NCBI GenBank assembly: GCA_013823135.1
Contig: PNLP01000002.1
Coordinates: 62,001-126,000, forward strand
Source of the DNA: Planctomycetaceae bacterium
GTDB lineage: Bacteria; Planctomycetota; Planctomycetia; Gemmatales; Gemmataceae
Direction: 5' to 3'
Length of the DNA: 64,000 bases
Shown here: piece after piece, positions 48,342-56,980 of the stretch
Position numbering within the stretch: position 1 is the first letter of the stretch
How the letters are laid out: each line of letters begins with the position of its first letter
Program-made: the position numbers and the translations under genes
Notes under the pieces: generated by a model
What the model saw: the letters and a program-made list of their open reading frames with translations, nothing else
Database searches by the model: none
What the model was told of the DNA's origin: nothing

Positions 48342-50579
48342 ATGCCCCGGTTTTCCGTTGCCTGCGTGCTCGCGCTTCTGCTTCCCGGTTACACCTTTGC
48401 GCAGAACCCGGCCGCAACCGCCCCGGCGAAGCCAGCAGGCCCCTCGTTTAACACCGAGATCATGCCGCTGCTGACGAAAGCCGGGTGTAACCAGGGTGCG
48501 TGCCACGGTAAGGGCGCGGGCCAGAACGGCTTCCGCCTCTCGCTCCGCGGGTTCGCCCCCGAGCAGGACTACAAGTGGATCACCCGCGAGTTCGATGGCC
48601 GCCGCCTCGACCGCACCGTTCCCGAAGCGAGCCTGCTGCTCCGCAAGGCCACGGCGGAAGCGCCGCACGAAGGCGGTCGCCTGTTCAGCACGACGAGCAA
48701 GGAATACGAACTGATGCTCGCGTGGATCAAGGCAGGTTACCCCGGCCCCACGAAGGACGAGGTGAAGATCAGCAAGCTCGAACTCACCCCGGCCTCGCAG
48801 GTGTTGAAGCCCGGCGAGGAAGTGCAACTCGTCGCCACCGCGACCTTCGCCGACGGCACGAAACGCGACGTGACCTGGCTCACCAAGTTCGACTCGAACG
48901 ACCCCGCGTACCTGGCCGTTTCTCCCGGCGGGAAGGCGAAGGCGATCCGCAACGGGGCGAGCGCCGTGCGTGCGATGTTCCTGACGGAAGTCGCGGTCAC
49001 GGTGTTCAGCATGCCGTTCGACCGCCCCGTGGATCCGAAACGTTTCGAGGGCGGGAACAACTTCGTCGATACGCACGTCTTCAAGAAACTGAAGGAACTC
49101 CGGATCGAGCCGAGCGACCTGTGTTCGGATGAGGAGTTTATCCGTCGGCTGTTCCTTGATGCGTGCGGCATCCTTCCCACGGCCGAGGAAGTCACGGCGT
49201 TCGTGGCGAACAAGGACGCCGCGAAGCGTGCCAAGCTCATCGACGCGGTGCTCGCCCGCCCGGAGTTCACGGACTACTGGACGCTGCAACTCGGCGATCT
49301 CTTCCAGAACCGCAAGGAACGCGACCACGACGTGCGAGGAACCAAGGGCGTGCGGCAGTTCCACGACTACCTGCGGAAGCAAGTGGCCGCGAACCGCCCG
49401 TGGGATGAACTCGCTCGAGAGGTGCTGACCGCCAGTGGCTCGAACAGCGAGAACCCGGCAGTCGGATACTTCATCGTCACAGTGGGGGAGCAACGCCACG
49501 CGGACCGTTCGGAGGCTCCCGAGTCGGTCGCACAGTCGTTCCTGGGGATTCGCATTGGGTGTGCGAAGTGCCACAACCACCCGCTCGAACGCCACACGCA
49601 GGACGACTTCTACCACTTCGCCGCGTACTTCAGCCGAGTGAAGCTCGACCGCAAGGAGGCGAAAGCCGGTTCCACGAAGTTGAGCGTGAGCCACCCCGAC
49701 CAGAACCAGAACAAGAACCCGGTGGGTGTGAGTCAGCCACGCACCGGCATGTTCATGAAGCCGCAACCGCTCGACCGCACGCCGAACGACGTGCAACCGA
49801 CCGAAGACCCGCGGGCCGTGCTGGCGAAGTGGATCACCGATCCCAGCAACGAGTACTTCGCCGGCGCGATGCTGAACCGCGTCTGGCGGCATTACCTCGA
49901 CGTGGGTCTGGTCGAACCCGTGGACGACCTGCGAGCGACGAATCCGCCAACCAACCCGGAACTGTGGGCGGCACTGAAGAAGGAGTTCCTCGACAAGAAG
50001 TTCGACCTGCGAGCCCTGATGCGGGTGATTCTGAACTCGCGAACGTATCAGCTTTCCAGTTCCACGCGAGCCGGCAACGAGACCGATGCGCGGTTCTATT
50101 CGCACTACTACGCACGCCGTCTCCCGGCCGAGGTAATGCTGGATGCGATCTGCGACGCGACCAACGTCCCCGACAAGTTCGATGGCTACCCGCTGGGCGT
50201 GCGTGCGGTGCAGGTTCCGGACCCGGGTACCGCGTCGTACTTCCTGCGAACCTTCGGCCGCAGCGAGCGGGTGACGGCGTGTGCGTGCGAACGGGCCAGC
50301 GATGTGTCGCTGCCGAGCGTGTTGCACCTGATCGTCGGCGAAACGGTGAGCACCAAGGTGAGCGCGGGGAACGGCTGGCTGGCGAAGCAACTCGCGGCCG
50401 AGAAGGATGACGACAAACTGATGGACATGCTGTTCCTGCGAGCGCTGGCCCGCAAGCCGTCGGATGCGGAGCGAGCCAAGGTGAAGGAGTTGCTGAAGGC
50501 AGACGCCGCCCGCGACGAGGTGTTCCGCGACCTGTTCTGGGCCGTGATGAACAGCAAGGAGTTCCTGTTCAACCGCTAA
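48342..50579 (+). CDS. DUF1549/DUF1553 secreted cytochrome-like protein with Ig-like domain
   Basis: The protein has 745 residues. The ATG 48342 gives a signal peptide (FSVACVLALLLPGYTFAQNP). An N-terminal cytochrome-like segment (LLTKAGCNQGACHGKGAGQN) is followed by a Big2-type Ig-like domain (LTPASQVLKPGEEVQLVATA). DUF1549 comes next, with heme-type CAKCHNHPLE, and DUF1553 forms the C-terminal half (AMLNRVWRHYLDVGLVEPVD, MLFLRALARKPSDAE). These planctomycete proteins are periplasmic or surface-bound and of unknown role. The usual DUF1501 partner is not adjacent. Confidence 0.9.
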   Translation: MPRFSVACVLALLLPGYTFAQNPAATAPAKPAGPSFNTEIMPLLTKAGCNQGACHGKGAGQNGFRLSLRGFAPEQDYKWITREFDGRRLDRTVPEASLLLRKATAEAPHEGGRLFSTTSKEYELMLAWIKAGYPGPTKDEVKISKLELTPASQVLKPGEEVQLVATATFADGTKRDVTWLTKFDSNDPAYLAVSPGGKAKAIRNGASAVRAMFLTEVAVTVFSMPFDRPVDPKRFEGGNNFVDTHVFKKLKELRIEPSDLCSDEEFIRRLFLDACGILPTAEEVTAFVANKDAAKRAKLIDAVLARPEFTDYWTLQLGDLFQNRKERDHDVRGTKGVRQFHDYLRKQVAANRPWDELAREVLTASGSNSENPAVGYFIVTVGEQRHADRSEAPESVAQSFLGIRIGCAKCHNHPLERHTQDDFYHFAAYFSRVKLDRKEAKAGSTKLSVSHPDQNQNKNPVGVSQPRTGMFMKPQPLDRTPNDVQPTEDPRAVLAKWITDPSNEYFAGAMLNRVWRHYLDVGLVEPVDDLRATNPPTNPELWAALKKEFLDKKFDLRALMRVILNSRTYQLSSSTRAGNETDARFYSHYYARRLPAEVMLDAICDATNVPDKFDGYPLGVRAVQVPDPGTASYFLRTFGRSERVTACACERASDVSLPSVLHLIVGETVSTKVSAGNGWLAKQLAAEKDDDKLMDMLFLRALARKPSDAERAKVKELLKADAARDEVFRDLFWAVMNSKEFLFNR

Positions 50580-50583
50580 CTTC

Positions 50584-50666
50584 CGTTTCACGTTTCGCGT
50601 TCAACGTTTCGAGTTCGATGTCCCGCTTGTATCCAACTCGAAACGTTGAACGCGAAACGCGAAACG
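50584..50666. repeat. CGTTTCGCGTTCAACGTTTC hairpin between convergent genes
   Basis: Arms of 32 nt (50584-50615 and 50635-50666) differ at one position. They lie right after the DUF1549 gene stop and before the cysC stop. It is positioned like a bidirectional terminator but has no U-tract. Confidence 0.9.
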
Positions 50667-50673
50667 ATGCCAA

Positions 50674-51366
50674 TCACCCCACCAAACCCTTTGCGATCAG
50701 GTAGTTCAACACGAGCGCAGCACCTTCCTCGACGGGGTGCTTCGAGGCGTCGAAGGTCAGTTCTGGTGCGAGCGGCGGTTCGTAAGGATCGTCCACGCCC
50801 GTGAAGCCCATCGCCTTGCCGGCGACGACCGCCTCGCGTGCCTGCTTGTAAAGCCCCTTCGGGTCACGCTGTTCGCAGCACTCGATCGGGGTGTTCACGT
50901 ACACCTCGATGAACGGAATCGCGTATCCTTTGTTCTGAGTGTGAAGCGCACGAACCGCGTCGCGATCCTTGCGGTAAGGACTGACAAAGCTCGTCAGAGT
51001 CAGCAACCCGGCATCCGCAAACAAGCGGGTGACTTCCCCAATTCGGCGAATGTTCTCGACGCGGTCGGCAGCGCTGAAGCCGAGCCCGAACCGTTTGGCA
51101 GGCTCTTCCGCGTAGCCGCGTGTCTCCATCAGTATCTTCGGGCTGGCGTTCAGGCCGAACCGGACGTTGTCGCCATCGAGAACGTAGGCGGCGTGACCAC
51201 GGGCAATGAGGGCCTGTTCGAGTGCAACCGCGAGCGTGCTCTTCCCGGAGCCGGAAAGGCCAGTGAACCACAGCGTTGCGCCGGTTTGCTTCAGGAGTGC
51301 CCTGCGGTCGGCAGGCGTGACGTGGCCCGCGTGGTGGTAGATCTGCGCGGCTGTGATTTCGCTCAT
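50674..51366 (-). CDS. cysC: Adenylylsulfate (APS) kinase
   Basis: The protein has 230 residues. It phosphorylates APS to PAPS for sulfate assimilation or sulfation. Walker A is WFTGLSGSGKST, then AYVLDGDNVRFGLN, RVENIRRIGEVTRLFADAG and FIEVYVNTPIECCEQRDPKG. An insert of about 15-20 residues (ASPKILMETRGYAEEPAKRF) separates the DGDN motif from the FSAADR motif. There is no adjacent ATP sulfurylase, so the source of APS lies elsewhere. Sulfated polymers in planctomycetes could be a sink; this is inference. Confidence 0.92.
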   Translation of the reverse strand: MSEITAAQIYHHAGHVTPADRRALLKQTGATLWFTGLSGSGKSTLAVALEQALIARGHAAYVLDGDNVRFGLNASPKILMETRGYAEEPAKRFGLGFSAADRVENIRRIGEVTRLFADAGLLTLTSFVSPYRKDRDAVRALHTQNKGYAIPFIEVYVNTPIECCEQRDPKGLYKQAREAVVAGKAMGFTGVDDPYEPPLAPELTFDASKHPVEEGAALVLNYLIAKGLVG

Positions 51367-51368
51367 GT

Positions 51369-51431
51369 GAGTTCCAAGTTCCAGGTTCCAATTGTTCAGG
51401 ATACGAACTTGGAACCTGGAACTTGGAACTC
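51369..51431. repeat. Perfect 23-nt inverted repeat of TTCCAAG words
   Basis: GAGTTCCAAGTTCCAGG begins the left arm (51369-51391); the right arm (51409-51431) is its exact complement. The tandem words GTTCCA/AGTTCCA match the element at 30744-30810. It nearly fills the cysC-51433 gap. Confidence 0.93.
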
Positions 51432-51432
51432 A

Positions 51433-52470
51433 TCACGGCCCGGTCACGCGGAACTCGGTGGGTTTGCTCTTCACACGGCGACCGCTGGGGTCGCGAATCT
51501 CGACCGTGACTGTGTACACGCCGGGCGTGGTTGGCACCGGGAACGGGTACAGGATGTGGAAGTCGTGGATTGACCCGCGGCTGAACAGCTTCTTCTCGAA
51601 TCGCGCCACATCCACCCGTCGTCGCCAGTCGTCCGGATCGGGTTGCTTGACGAGCACACCGTGGGCGTCCTTGATCTCGATGGCGGCCTTGGCGTGCGTG
51701 AGGTGTGATTCGCCGTGCGGGCCAGTGGTCGGCTGACTGAGGAGGTTCCGCACTTCCAGATATAGCTGGGCCTGATCGTTCGGGTGGTAGGGCTGTCCTT
51801 CGGGCCACGGCTCGTAGCGACCGAACCCGGAGACCTTGCCGCAGAACGCGAGGTTCTCGATTCGCAGCGAGGCTCGCGATTCCAATCGGGCCGCTGCGGT
51901 TTCAAGTTGGTCCACGAGCACGGCAACTCCCGCCGGATCGCTGGCGAGGTCGGCGGTGGCTCCGCGGGCGAGGATCGGCAACACGGTGAGGATGAAGTCC
52001 TGGTTCGGCTGGTCGAGCGTCTTCAGCACTTCGAGCGCCCGGCCCGGCTTCCCCTCGGCGTGGGCTCGCACGGCTTCGAGCAATGGCGAATCCTTCTGAC
52101 CGGGCCGAAAGGGTGCGGTGACAATCGACGGCAACGGATCGGGAAACCCGGTTGCGAACTTCACGTCGTTGTTGGGGTTGAACGGTTCTGGAGAACCTGG
52201 GCTGGCTGGCGAGGCGGGGGTGGCACCCACCGGAGCAAAGCTCTTGGGTGCGTGCCTGATCGCGACCGCTTCGCCGGGCCGCGACGGCAACTCACCGAAC
52301 ACGTCCTTGCGTGCGGTTTCCGCGGCCTTCGCAGTGGTTTGCGCGGCGACCTTGTCCCGCGTTTCGGACGACGAGATGGTCGTCGATTGGGCGGGAATGA
52401 ACAGGCAAGCGGGACAGACCAGTGCGGCCGAGGCAACTGCGAAGAACAGTGGCCGGCGGTGGGTGGTCAT
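51433..52470 (-). CDS. Exported hypothetical protein with beta-rich C-terminus
   Basis: The protein has 345 residues. ATG 52470 has GAGGG 6 bp upstream and gives a signal sequence (PLFFAVASAALVCPACLF). It might be a lipoprotein, but the lipobox is poor. A Ser/Thr/Pro linker precedes a helical part (LDQPNQDFILTVLPILARGA) and a C-terminal Ig-like fold (LYLEVRNLLSQPTTGPHGES, VYTVTVEIRDPSGRRVKSKP). It looks like an adhesive or structural envelope protein; no family is recognised. Confidence 0.75.
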   Translation of the reverse strand: MTTHRRPLFFAVASAALVCPACLFIPAQSTTISSSETRDKVAAQTTAKAAETARKDVFGELPSRPGEAVAIRHAPKSFAPVGATPASPASPGSPEPFNPNNDVKFATGFPDPLPSIVTAPFRPGQKDSPLLEAVRAHAEGKPGRALEVLKTLDQPNQDFILTVLPILARGATADLASDPAGVAVLVDQLETAAARLESRASLRIENLAFCGKVSGFGRYEPWPEGQPYHPNDQAQLYLEVRNLLSQPTTGPHGESHLTHAKAAIEIKDAHGVLVKQPDPDDWRRRVDVARFEKKLFSRGSIHDFHILYPFPVPTTPGVYTVTVEIRDPSGRRVKSKPTEFRVTGP

Positions 52471-52658
52471 CCGTGACCCTCGGTCCGATGGGCGATTCCG
52501 CGCGGAGAGGCGCTGGTCGGCTCTCATAACCACCGACTTGAGCTGCGCCAAGAGACAAGTTTTCGGCACCATGGCTACTCAGAGATTGGGTTTGGGTGGG
52601 CAAGACCCCCTCGCTTGCGATTTTTGAAGTTGTGCTATTGGGCGTGGCGTTTTGGGTT

Positions 52659-52816
52659 TCACCCCGAAGGGGTGGGACAACCTAGCCCAGGGCAAGCCGA
52701 AGGCGCCGCCCTGGGAACTGCCCGAACCCAATAATCCACCCTGAAATCGAACCCAGGGCGACGACAGCTTCGCTGTCTTGCCCTGGGCTACGTTGTCACA
52801 GCCTTTCAGGCTGAAA
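52659..52816. repeat. Composite hairpin element, copy 2 of 2
   Basis: It has the same order of parts as 12957-13166: CACCCCGAAGGGGTG, CCTAGCCCAGGGCAAG...CCGCCCTGGG, then CCCAGGGCGACGACAGC...CTTGCCCTGGGCTA and CAGCCTTTCAGGCTG. The middle 23-nt inverted repeat of copy 1 is missing. The 613-bp gap 52471-53083 holds no gene that I can support. Confidence 0.88.
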
Positions 52817-52843
52817 CCCTGACAAAATCGCCGGAGCAAGGCT

Positions 52844-52962
52844 GTTTAATTCTCGGGATGGTAGGTCACTCGCTCCGCGAGTGACACCAACCACCTTCTC
52901 TAAACGCCGGGGTACGACTCGCGGAGCGAGTCGCCTACTTTCTCCAAGCCCGAGAATTAAAC
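52844..52962. repeat. Nested inverted repeat with ACTCGCTCCGCGAGT cores
   Basis: Outer arms GTTTAATTCTCGGG (52844-52857) and CCCGAGAATTAAAC (52949-52962). Inner arms GTAGG...ACTCGCTCCGCGAGT (52861-52882) and ACTCGCGGAGCGAGT...CCTAC (52917-52938). Confidence 0.9.
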
Positions 52963-52987
52963 GACCCTGATCGCCGGAGTCCGATCG

Positions 52988-53016
52988 TTGAATCCACATG
53001 CCGATCCGAGTATCCT
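52988..53016 (+). promoter_or_regulatory. Candidate promoter of the 53084 gene
   Basis: TTGAAT (52988-52993), a 17-bp spacer and TATCCT (53011-53016), 67 bp before the ATG. Confidence 0.45.
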
Positions 53017-53083
53017 CGACGGTCACGAAACCGTTCGGCCAGTGTGAGGAACATTCCGCAGGATGCGACACTGAGGGAATGCC

Positions 53084-53515
53084 ATGTTCATCGAGTCGGT
53101 CTGCCCGGACTGCGGAACCACCCTGCAAGTTCAAGAATCGCTGGAGAACTCGACCGTTCGCTGCGGTGAGTGCCAGTCCACGTTCGTAGCCATACGCTCG
53201 GAACCGACCGACTACACGCCGGTCGCCCGAGCGAAGCGAAAGCGCGTTCAGGACGACACGGAAGAGCACGCCGGCAAAGCCCCCGCATCGCTGGTACTCG
53301 GCGGCCTGGGGTTGGTGGGATGGTGCCTGCCGATCATCGGATTCCCGATGACGCTCACCGGATTGATCCTGGGGATCAAGAGCATGCACACGCGAAACCA
53401 TTCCCAGGCCGTGATCGGGATCACGTTGAACGTGATCGGCCTGATTCTGTCCGTGGCGAACGCGGCGATCGGCGCATACCTCGGAGCCACCGGCCAGCAC
53501 CCGATGCTGAAGTAA
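53084..53515 (+). CDS. Zinc-ribbon plus two-helix membrane protein (DUF4190-like)
   Basis: The protein has 143 residues. The N-terminus is a zinc ribbon of MJ0042 type (CPDCGTTLQVQES...VRCGECQSTF). A basic linker precedes two hydrophobic helices (LVLGGLGLVGWCLPIIGFPM and GITLNVIGLILSVANAAIGA) arranged as in DUF4190. Such proteins are common in planctomycetes; their function is unknown. Confidence 0.8.
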   Translation: MFIESVCPDCGTTLQVQESLENSTVRCGECQSTFVAIRSEPTDYTPVARAKRKRVQDDTEEHAGKAPASLVLGGLGLVGWCLPIIGFPMTLTGLILGIKSMHTRNHSQAVIGITLNVIGLILSVANAAIGAYLGATGQHPMLK

Positions 53516-53517
53516 TC

Positions 53518-53979
53518 ATGCCCACACTCTGGTACAGTGCCCCATCGGGGCAACGCGTTCAAGATCCGACAATCGAGCAGATGATCGAGTGCATGCGGGA
53601 GGAGTATGACGGGAACTGGGGACCGTACTCACCGGTCGGAGTGCTCGAATGGCAGCACATGTCCCAATCGCAGTCCGGCCAGTTGCTGTTCGTCCGGCAC
53701 CCCGACCGCGGTTGGTACTTTGAATGCAATGACTTCGTCACCTACGACTCAGCCGCAGACGATGGCAAATGGGTACACCACTGGGGATGTGGTGAGCCGA
53801 TGTACTACCGAGCGGCCTGCTTCGTACCACAGGTTGTTGCTGAACAAGTCGTAACAGATTACGTGGCCACCGGCGGGTGCTCGCGAGCAACATCGTGGGC
53901 TCGGCAATCCGAGATCCAGTCGCGGCTGTCCCTCGAACAGCGACGCGAACTACGATCACGAAAAAAGAAGCAAGATTAA
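53518..53979 (+). CDS. Small acidic hypothetical protein
   Basis: The protein has 153 residues and starts 2 bp after the zinc-ribbon gene. DPTIEQMIECMREEYDGNWG and LLFVRHPDRGWYFECNDFVT suggest an alpha+beta fold. The last 25 residues are basic and helical (SLEQRRELRSRKKKQD). I do not recognise a family; a layout like immunity proteins is possible but unsupported. Confidence 0.6.
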   Translation: MPTLWYSAPSGQRVQDPTIEQMIECMREEYDGNWGPYSPVGVLEWQHMSQSQSGQLLFVRHPDRGWYFECNDFVTYDSAADDGKWVHHWGCGEPMYYRAACFVPQVVAEQVVTDYVATGGCSRATSWARQSEIQSRLSLEQRRELRSRKKKQD

Positions 53980-54113
53980 GAGGCTTCCTGTCTCGCTCCC
54001 TGCTCATCACGCTCCTCGCTTTTTCATTTCGCGCCTGTTGTGCGGGTCGCGTCGTCGTCGCACAATGGGTGTTTCTCTCGCCACAACTTGCCCGCCACCC
54101 GGAGTTACGCCAT

Positions 54114-55664
54114 ATGCTGCGTTCCACGCTATCCGCTGCCGCGTTCCTCGTGCTCGCCGTCATCATTAGCCCCGCCTCGATACCCGCCGCGGAACTAGCC
54201 CCCGCCCCCCGCATCGCTCCTTCCTCGCTCGACACACGCATTCTCGCCGAGGTCAAGGAACGCTCCGAGCTCATCAAGAACCTTCAGTACATGTCCGACG
54301 TCATCGGCGGGCGACTCACGGGGTCCAAGAGCCTCGAACGCGCCAACAACTGGACAGCCGACAAGATGAAGGCTTACGGCCTGGAGAACGTGCGACTCGA
54401 ACCGTGGGAGATCCCCGTCGGCTGGGAACGCGGCAAGGCCAGCATGAAGATCATCGAGCCGGATAACGGCCGCGAGTTGCTCATCGCATCGTTCGGCTGG
54501 ACCCCCGGCACCAAGGGGAAACTGACGGGGCCGGTCGTCGTGCTGAAGGCTCGCACCAAGGTCGAACTTGAAGGCTACAAGGGGAAGCTCAAAAACGCGA
54601 CGGTGCTGCTGAGCCCGCCGAAGGAAGTGAAGTCGGTCACCGATCTGACGTACCCCGCACCCCCCGGCCCGGTTGTGGCACCTCCGAAGAAGGATGAGGT
54701 AAAGCCAGACGCACCCAAGAAGGACGCCGAAAAGAAGGTCGACTCGCCACTGGTTCGCGCGGAACTGCTACAGCCTGGGTTCGAGGCCGTCACGGAGTTC
54801 CTGAAGGCCGAGGGGGCCGCGTGCGTGTGCATCGACGCGGGGAAGCCGCACGGCTTGCTCGTCACCACGGGCGGTTGGCCGAGCGACCGCGCCGTTGCCG
54901 AGGCACGGTTGCCGCGCGTGTTCATGGCGCACGAGCACTACGCATTGCTTCACCGACTCGCGAGCCGGCCGGACGCCGTGACCAGGGTGGAAGTCGAGAT
55001 CGACAACAAGTTCATCGCGGGGCCGATCACGGTTTACAACACGGTCGGCGAAGTGCTGGGCAGCGAGAAGCCCGACGAGATTGTGTTGGTCGGCGCGCAC
55101 CTCGACTCGTGGGAGCTGGCCAGCGGTACGACCGACAACGCGACCGGCAGTTGCGTGGTTCTGGAGATTGCCCGCACCGTTTCCTCGCTGGCAAAGGCCG
55201 GGTTGCGACCGAAGCGAACGATCCGCTTCGTACTATTCACGGGCGAGGAGCAGGGGTTGCACGGGTCGAGGAAGTACGTCGAACGCCACAAGGACGAGAT
55301 GGCGAAGCACTCGGCGGCACTGGTTCACGACACGGGCACGGGGAAGGTGTACGGCTTCGGGCTTCACGGTCGCACATCGGTGCGGGACGTGCTGGAACCG
55401 CAACTGAGTTCGCTGAAGCAAGTGGACGGCTGGAAGGGGCTGGAGATGCGTGGCATGGGCGGCACGGATCACCTGTCGTTCCACGCAGTGGGCGTTCCGG
55501 GGTTCGCGTGCCTGCAAGACATCGACGAGTACCGCCTGACGCACCACACGCAGAGCGACACCTTCGACAAGGCGAAGGAGCCGAACCTGATTCAGGGGGC
55601 ACAGGTGCTGAGCATCACGCTCATGCGAATCGCGAACCTGCCCGAGTTGCTCCCACGAAAGTGA
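54114..55664 (+). CDS. M28-family zinc aminopeptidase, exported
   Basis: The protein has 516 residues. ATG 54114 gives a signal peptide (AAAFLVLAVIISPASI). A PA-like insert domain (about 110-290, with a Pro/Lys-rich linker) precedes the M28 catalytic core: GAHLDSWELASGTTDNATGS (His and Asp ligands), FTGEEQGLHGS (Glu general base and ligand), then VHDTGTGK and RLTHHTQSDTFDK with the last His. M28 enzymes cleave N-terminal residues or dipeptides outside the cytoplasm. Confidence 0.9.
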   Translation: MLRSTLSAAAFLVLAVIISPASIPAAELAPAPRIAPSSLDTRILAEVKERSELIKNLQYMSDVIGGRLTGSKSLERANNWTADKMKAYGLENVRLEPWEIPVGWERGKASMKIIEPDNGRELLIASFGWTPGTKGKLTGPVVVLKARTKVELEGYKGKLKNATVLLSPPKEVKSVTDLTYPAPPGPVVAPPKKDEVKPDAPKKDAEKKVDSPLVRAELLQPGFEAVTEFLKAEGAACVCIDAGKPHGLLVTTGGWPSDRAVAEARLPRVFMAHEHYALLHRLASRPDAVTRVEVEIDNKFIAGPITVYNTVGEVLGSEKPDEIVLVGAHLDSWELASGTTDNATGSCVVLEIARTVSSLAKAGLRPKRTIRFVLFTGEEQGLHGSRKYVERHKDEMAKHSAALVHDTGTGKVYGFGLHGRTSVRDVLEPQLSSLKQVDGWKGLEMRGMGGTDHLSFHAVGVPGFACLQDIDEYRLTHHTQSDTFDKAKEPNLIQGAQVLSITLMRIANLPELLPRK

Positions 55665-55718
55665 CCGGTAGATTGAAGCGAGCCCGACTGCTTCGATGTT
55701 CACGCTTGGGAGTCCGGC

Positions 55719-56339
55719 TTGAGTAGCATCGTGTGCCCTGCTTGCAAGGCGTACCTCGGTCTCGGAGCGGTCGGCGCGGCGGTTTGCCCGCGCTGTTCCG
55801 CCGTGTTGCCTGTTGCGCGAGGCGCGGCCACGCCCGAGGAACGCGCTGCGGAGAAGGAGCATTCCAGCGACCTTGTTAGCGGCGGCCTCTGGCTCCTCGG
55901 TGGTACGCTCATCACCGCAATTACCTACCTCGCTGCCGAAGCGCAGGGTGAAGGCGTCTACATCATCGCGTGGGGGCCGATGCTGTTCGGTGGCATCCAG
56001 TTCCTTCGCGGCCTGTTCGGCGGGTCGTTGCGATCCCAGAAGGTCAAGGAAGAGTCGTGCGTGGCGTGCGGCTTCTCGCCAGTTGAACCCAACGCCCGAC
56101 GCTGCCCACGCTGCAACGCCCGCGACCCCAACCCGCACATCTTCAGCCGCTACATTGGCCGAGGAATGCTGTGCGGTGCGATCATCGGCGCGATCGTGGG
56201 CGCGGTGCTTGGTTCGGACAAGGGTGATGCGGGGCAAATGATCTTCACCGGTATGATTTGCACGGTACCTGGCGCGGTTGTTGGCTTTGTCGCGGGGTTC
56301 GTGGCAGCACTCGCGGTCCGACTCTTTGGCAAGCAGTAA
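55719..56339 (+). CDS. Double zinc-ribbon membrane protein
   Basis: The protein has 206 residues. The TTG start has GGGAG 6 bp upstream. Two CxxC pairs (CPACKAYLGLG...CPRCSAVLP) form the first ribbon. Two helices follow (LWLLGGTLITAITYLA and GVYIIAWGPMLFGGIQFL), then a second ribbon (CVACGFSPVEPNARRCPRCN) and a final Gly-rich pair of helices (GAIIGAIVGAVLGS). The function is unknown. Confidence 0.72.
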   Translation: MSSIVCPACKAYLGLGAVGAAVCPRCSAVLPVARGAATPEERAAEKEHSSDLVSGGLWLLGGTLITAITYLAAEAQGEGVYIIAWGPMLFGGIQFLRGLFGGSLRSQKVKEESCVACGFSPVEPNARRCPRCNARDPNPHIFSRYIGRGMLCGAIIGAIVGAVLGSDKGDAGQMIFTGMICTVPGAVVGFVAGFVAALAVRLFGKQ

Positions 56340-56448
56340 TTTTGAACCTCGCTTGGCGCTCGGGCTCGGACCAATCACGCGACACGAGACTCAATCACGA
56401 CGCGGCAGTTCCGGCCGCTCTCTTTCGTTCCACCATTGGAGACTCTCC

Positions 56449-56973
56449 ATGAATCTGTCTGGCAAGCGTGTCGCGGTTTTGGTTGAGCAGCAGTATCAGG
56501 AAATGGAAGTGTGGTATCCCGTGTATCGGCTGCGAGAAGCCGGCTGCGAGGTCGTGCTGGTTGGCCCCGAGGCTGGCAAGACCTACGCCAGCAAGCTTGG
56601 CTACCCGGCGAAGTCTGACGCTGCGGCTGCCGATCTGAGCGCCGACAAGTTCCACGGCATCGTGATCCCGGGCGGCTTCTCGCCGGACTACATCCGCCGC
56701 AGCGAGCCGATGCTGAAGCTGGTCCGCGATCTCTTCGCACAGGGAAAGCCTGTTAGCGCTATATGTCATGGTCCTTGGGTACTCTGCAGCACGCCTGCTT
56801 TGAAGGGCAAGACCGCGACGTGCTTTCACTCGATCAAGGACGACATCGTGAACGCGGGCGCAACCTACGTCGACCGCGACGTGGTGGTCGATGGCAATGT
56901 CATCACGAGCCGCAAACCCGACGACCTCCCCGCGTTCATGCTGGCTCTGATGGAACTGCTGAAGAAGGGGTGA
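56449..56973 (+). CDS. DJ-1/PfpI-family protein
   Basis: The protein has 174 residues, the normal size. The nucleophile elbow is VSAICHGPWVLCS with the reactive Cys, preceded by the acidic residue in VLVEQQYQEME and by VIPGGFSPDYIRR. Family members act as glyoxalase III / deglycase-like stress proteins or peptidases; which one is unclear. It lies upstream of the inverted repeat at 56981. Confidence 0.9.
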   Translation: MNLSGKRVAVLVEQQYQEMEVWYPVYRLREAGCEVVLVGPEAGKTYASKLGYPAKSDAAAADLSADKFHGIVIPGGFSPDYIRRSEPMLKLVRDLFAQGKPVSAICHGPWVLCSTPALKGKTATCFHSIKDDIVNAGATYVDRDVVVDGNVITSRKPDDLPAFMLALMELLKKG

Positions 56974-56980
56974 GGTCGTT

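Noticed and set aside
48249..50591. 780-residue minus-strand frame
   Set aside because: Antisense to the DUF1549/DUF1553 gene, which has clear motifs.
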